A DNA stretch of 64,000 nt from Faecalispora anaeroviscerum (lineage in GTDB: Bacteria > Bacillota > Clostridia > Oscillospirales > Acutalibacteraceae): contig NZ_CANOOQ010000001.1 in assembly GCF_947568225.1 (NCBI RefSeq), positions 1 to 64,000 of the forward strand, in the 5' to 3' direction. Below are positions 63,521 through 64,000 of this stretch, one piece after another; position 1 is the first letter of the stretch, and each line of letters opens with the position of its first letter. The position numbers were made by a program, and so were the translations under genes. The notes under the pieces were generated by a model. It was not told the DNA's origin. It did not search any database and saw nothing but the letters and a program-made list of their open reading frames with translations.

Positions 63521-64000
63521 TTACCACATCCTGTGCTGCAGGGTAAGGTCTTTTTCCTGTGACAGTCCCGCTGTTTCCGCAGCAGAGTTGATGAATCCGC
63601 ACAGCCGTTCCCTGCGCCAGGTATCAATCAGGTACCGTCCGCATTCCTCATTGAGAGCATTGATTTTCAAGACTGTATCCCGCACACACTCCGAGATAGC
63701 GGCAGGATCACCCTCTGCGGATACGAGATCATCGATGTACTCATCCAGAATCTTTCCCATGAGGGACACATCATCCGGCGTATAATGGTAGCCCCCGGCG
63801 TAAGGGTTGGGGTATTCCTTTCCGTCCATGCAGCACCGGAGATGCTCCAAAATAGCAGGGCGTTCTTCGTGATCCGCTTTTTGGTACTTCTCCATAAAAG
63901 CTAATATATCCGCTTCCCGGTTCGGAGTGTAGCGGATAAAAGACAGCATATCATCGAGGATACCCGCCTTGTTTTCTTTCTGATTTTGAACTCTGTCCAT
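63521..64000 (-). CDS. uncharacterised ICE protein (possibly incomplete at window edge)
   Basis: The frame starts with ATG exactly at the window edge (MDRVQNQKENKAGILDDML) and has 159 residues. It may extend further upstream. It is mostly helical and acidic with a YPNPYAGGYHYTPDDVSLMG segment. I do not recognise a family. It lies 13 bases upstream of the amidoligase gene in the same direction and is probably part of that unit. Confidence 0.7.
   Translation of the reverse strand: MDRVQNQKENKAGILDDMLSFIRYTPNREADILAFMEKYQKADHEERPAILEHLRCCMDGKEYPNPYAGGYHYTPDDVSLMGKILDEYIDDLVSAEGDPAAISECVRDTVLKINALNEECGRYLIDTWRRERLCGFINSAAETAGLSQEKDLTLQHRMW

Larger units (their letters stand above)
37609..64000. 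mobile_element. integrative and conjugative element (ICE), left part
   Basis: A tyrosine integrase and excisionase abut a tRNA-Ser, followed by regulators, metal-resistance cargo and a transfer module with relaxase, VirD4 coupling protein and T4SS-type cell-wall hydrolase. The gene order resembles the Tn1549/CTn4 group of Clostridia elements. VirB4-like and VirB6-like genes and the right attachment repeat are not seen and should lie to the right of the window. Confidence 0.9.

Overview
The window reads as the chromosome of a spore-forming, low-to-mid GC Gram-positive bacterium of class Clostridia, most like the Oscillospiraceae group. The evidence is the rpoC-rpsL-rpsG-fusA-tuf order, the ECF riboflavin transporter behind an FMN riboswitch, an S-box in front of metK, dipicolinate synthase genes (dpaA/dpaB) and a Gram-positive integrative element. 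The genus cannot be fixed from the sequence alone.

Layout. Positions 1-6631 hold the end of rpoC and the translation block (S12, S7, EF-G, EF-Tu). Positions 6667-8982 hold two riboswitch-controlled genes, ribU (FMN) and metK (SAM). Positions 9230-10222 are an array of structured intergenic repeats; the same family returns at 30725-31437. Positions 10388-15660 carry a small membrane protein, recD2, comF, an MreB-like gene and a pentapeptide-repeat protein. Positions 15701-21112 are a TetR-controlled export locus (MMPL transporter plus secreted coiled-coil protein). A decayed LacI-type regulator follows (21229-22130). Positions 22431-30662 are a sugar-acid locus: a GntR/FCD regulator divergent from a zinc dehydrogenase, a TRAP transporter, UxuB and UxuA. 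Together they would import a sugar acid and carry it through fructuronate and mannonate to 2-keto-3-deoxygluconate. Positions 31450-37257 hold murC, dpaAB with a sigma-K-like promoter, a lipoprotein that joins a substrate-binding domain to a peptidoglycan-binding domain, and a DUF815 ATPase.

From a tRNA-Ser(CGA) at 37609 to the right edge the window is an integrative and conjugative element (ICE) of the Tn1549/CTn4-like kind. It has a tyrosine integrase and excisionase next to the tRNA, a MazF-like protein and a sigma-like regulator. Next comes a c-di-GMP-I riboswitch with no recognisable gene behind it. A metal and metalloid cargo follows: cardiolipin synthase, LspA-like protein, a broken ZIP transporter, a Zn/Cd/Pb P-type ATPase with separate HMA protein and CadC-type regulator, then arsC-arsA-arsD-acr3-DUF2703-arsR. 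Two gene remnants flank the cargo. The transfer module follows: VirD4 coupling protein, a TOPRIM/DUF3991 protein, a MobP-type relaxase fused to Sel1 repeats, a ribbon-helix-helix accessory protein, a candidate oriT with an IncP-type nic sequence, a dual-domain cell-wall hydrolase, and a gamma-glutamylcyclotransferase-like/amidoligase pair. The type IV secretion ATPase and the far attachment site are not seen and presumably lie beyond position 64000.

The items I would look at first are the structured repeat family, the orphan c-di-GMP riboswitch inside the ICE, the amidoligase pair, and the candidate oriT.
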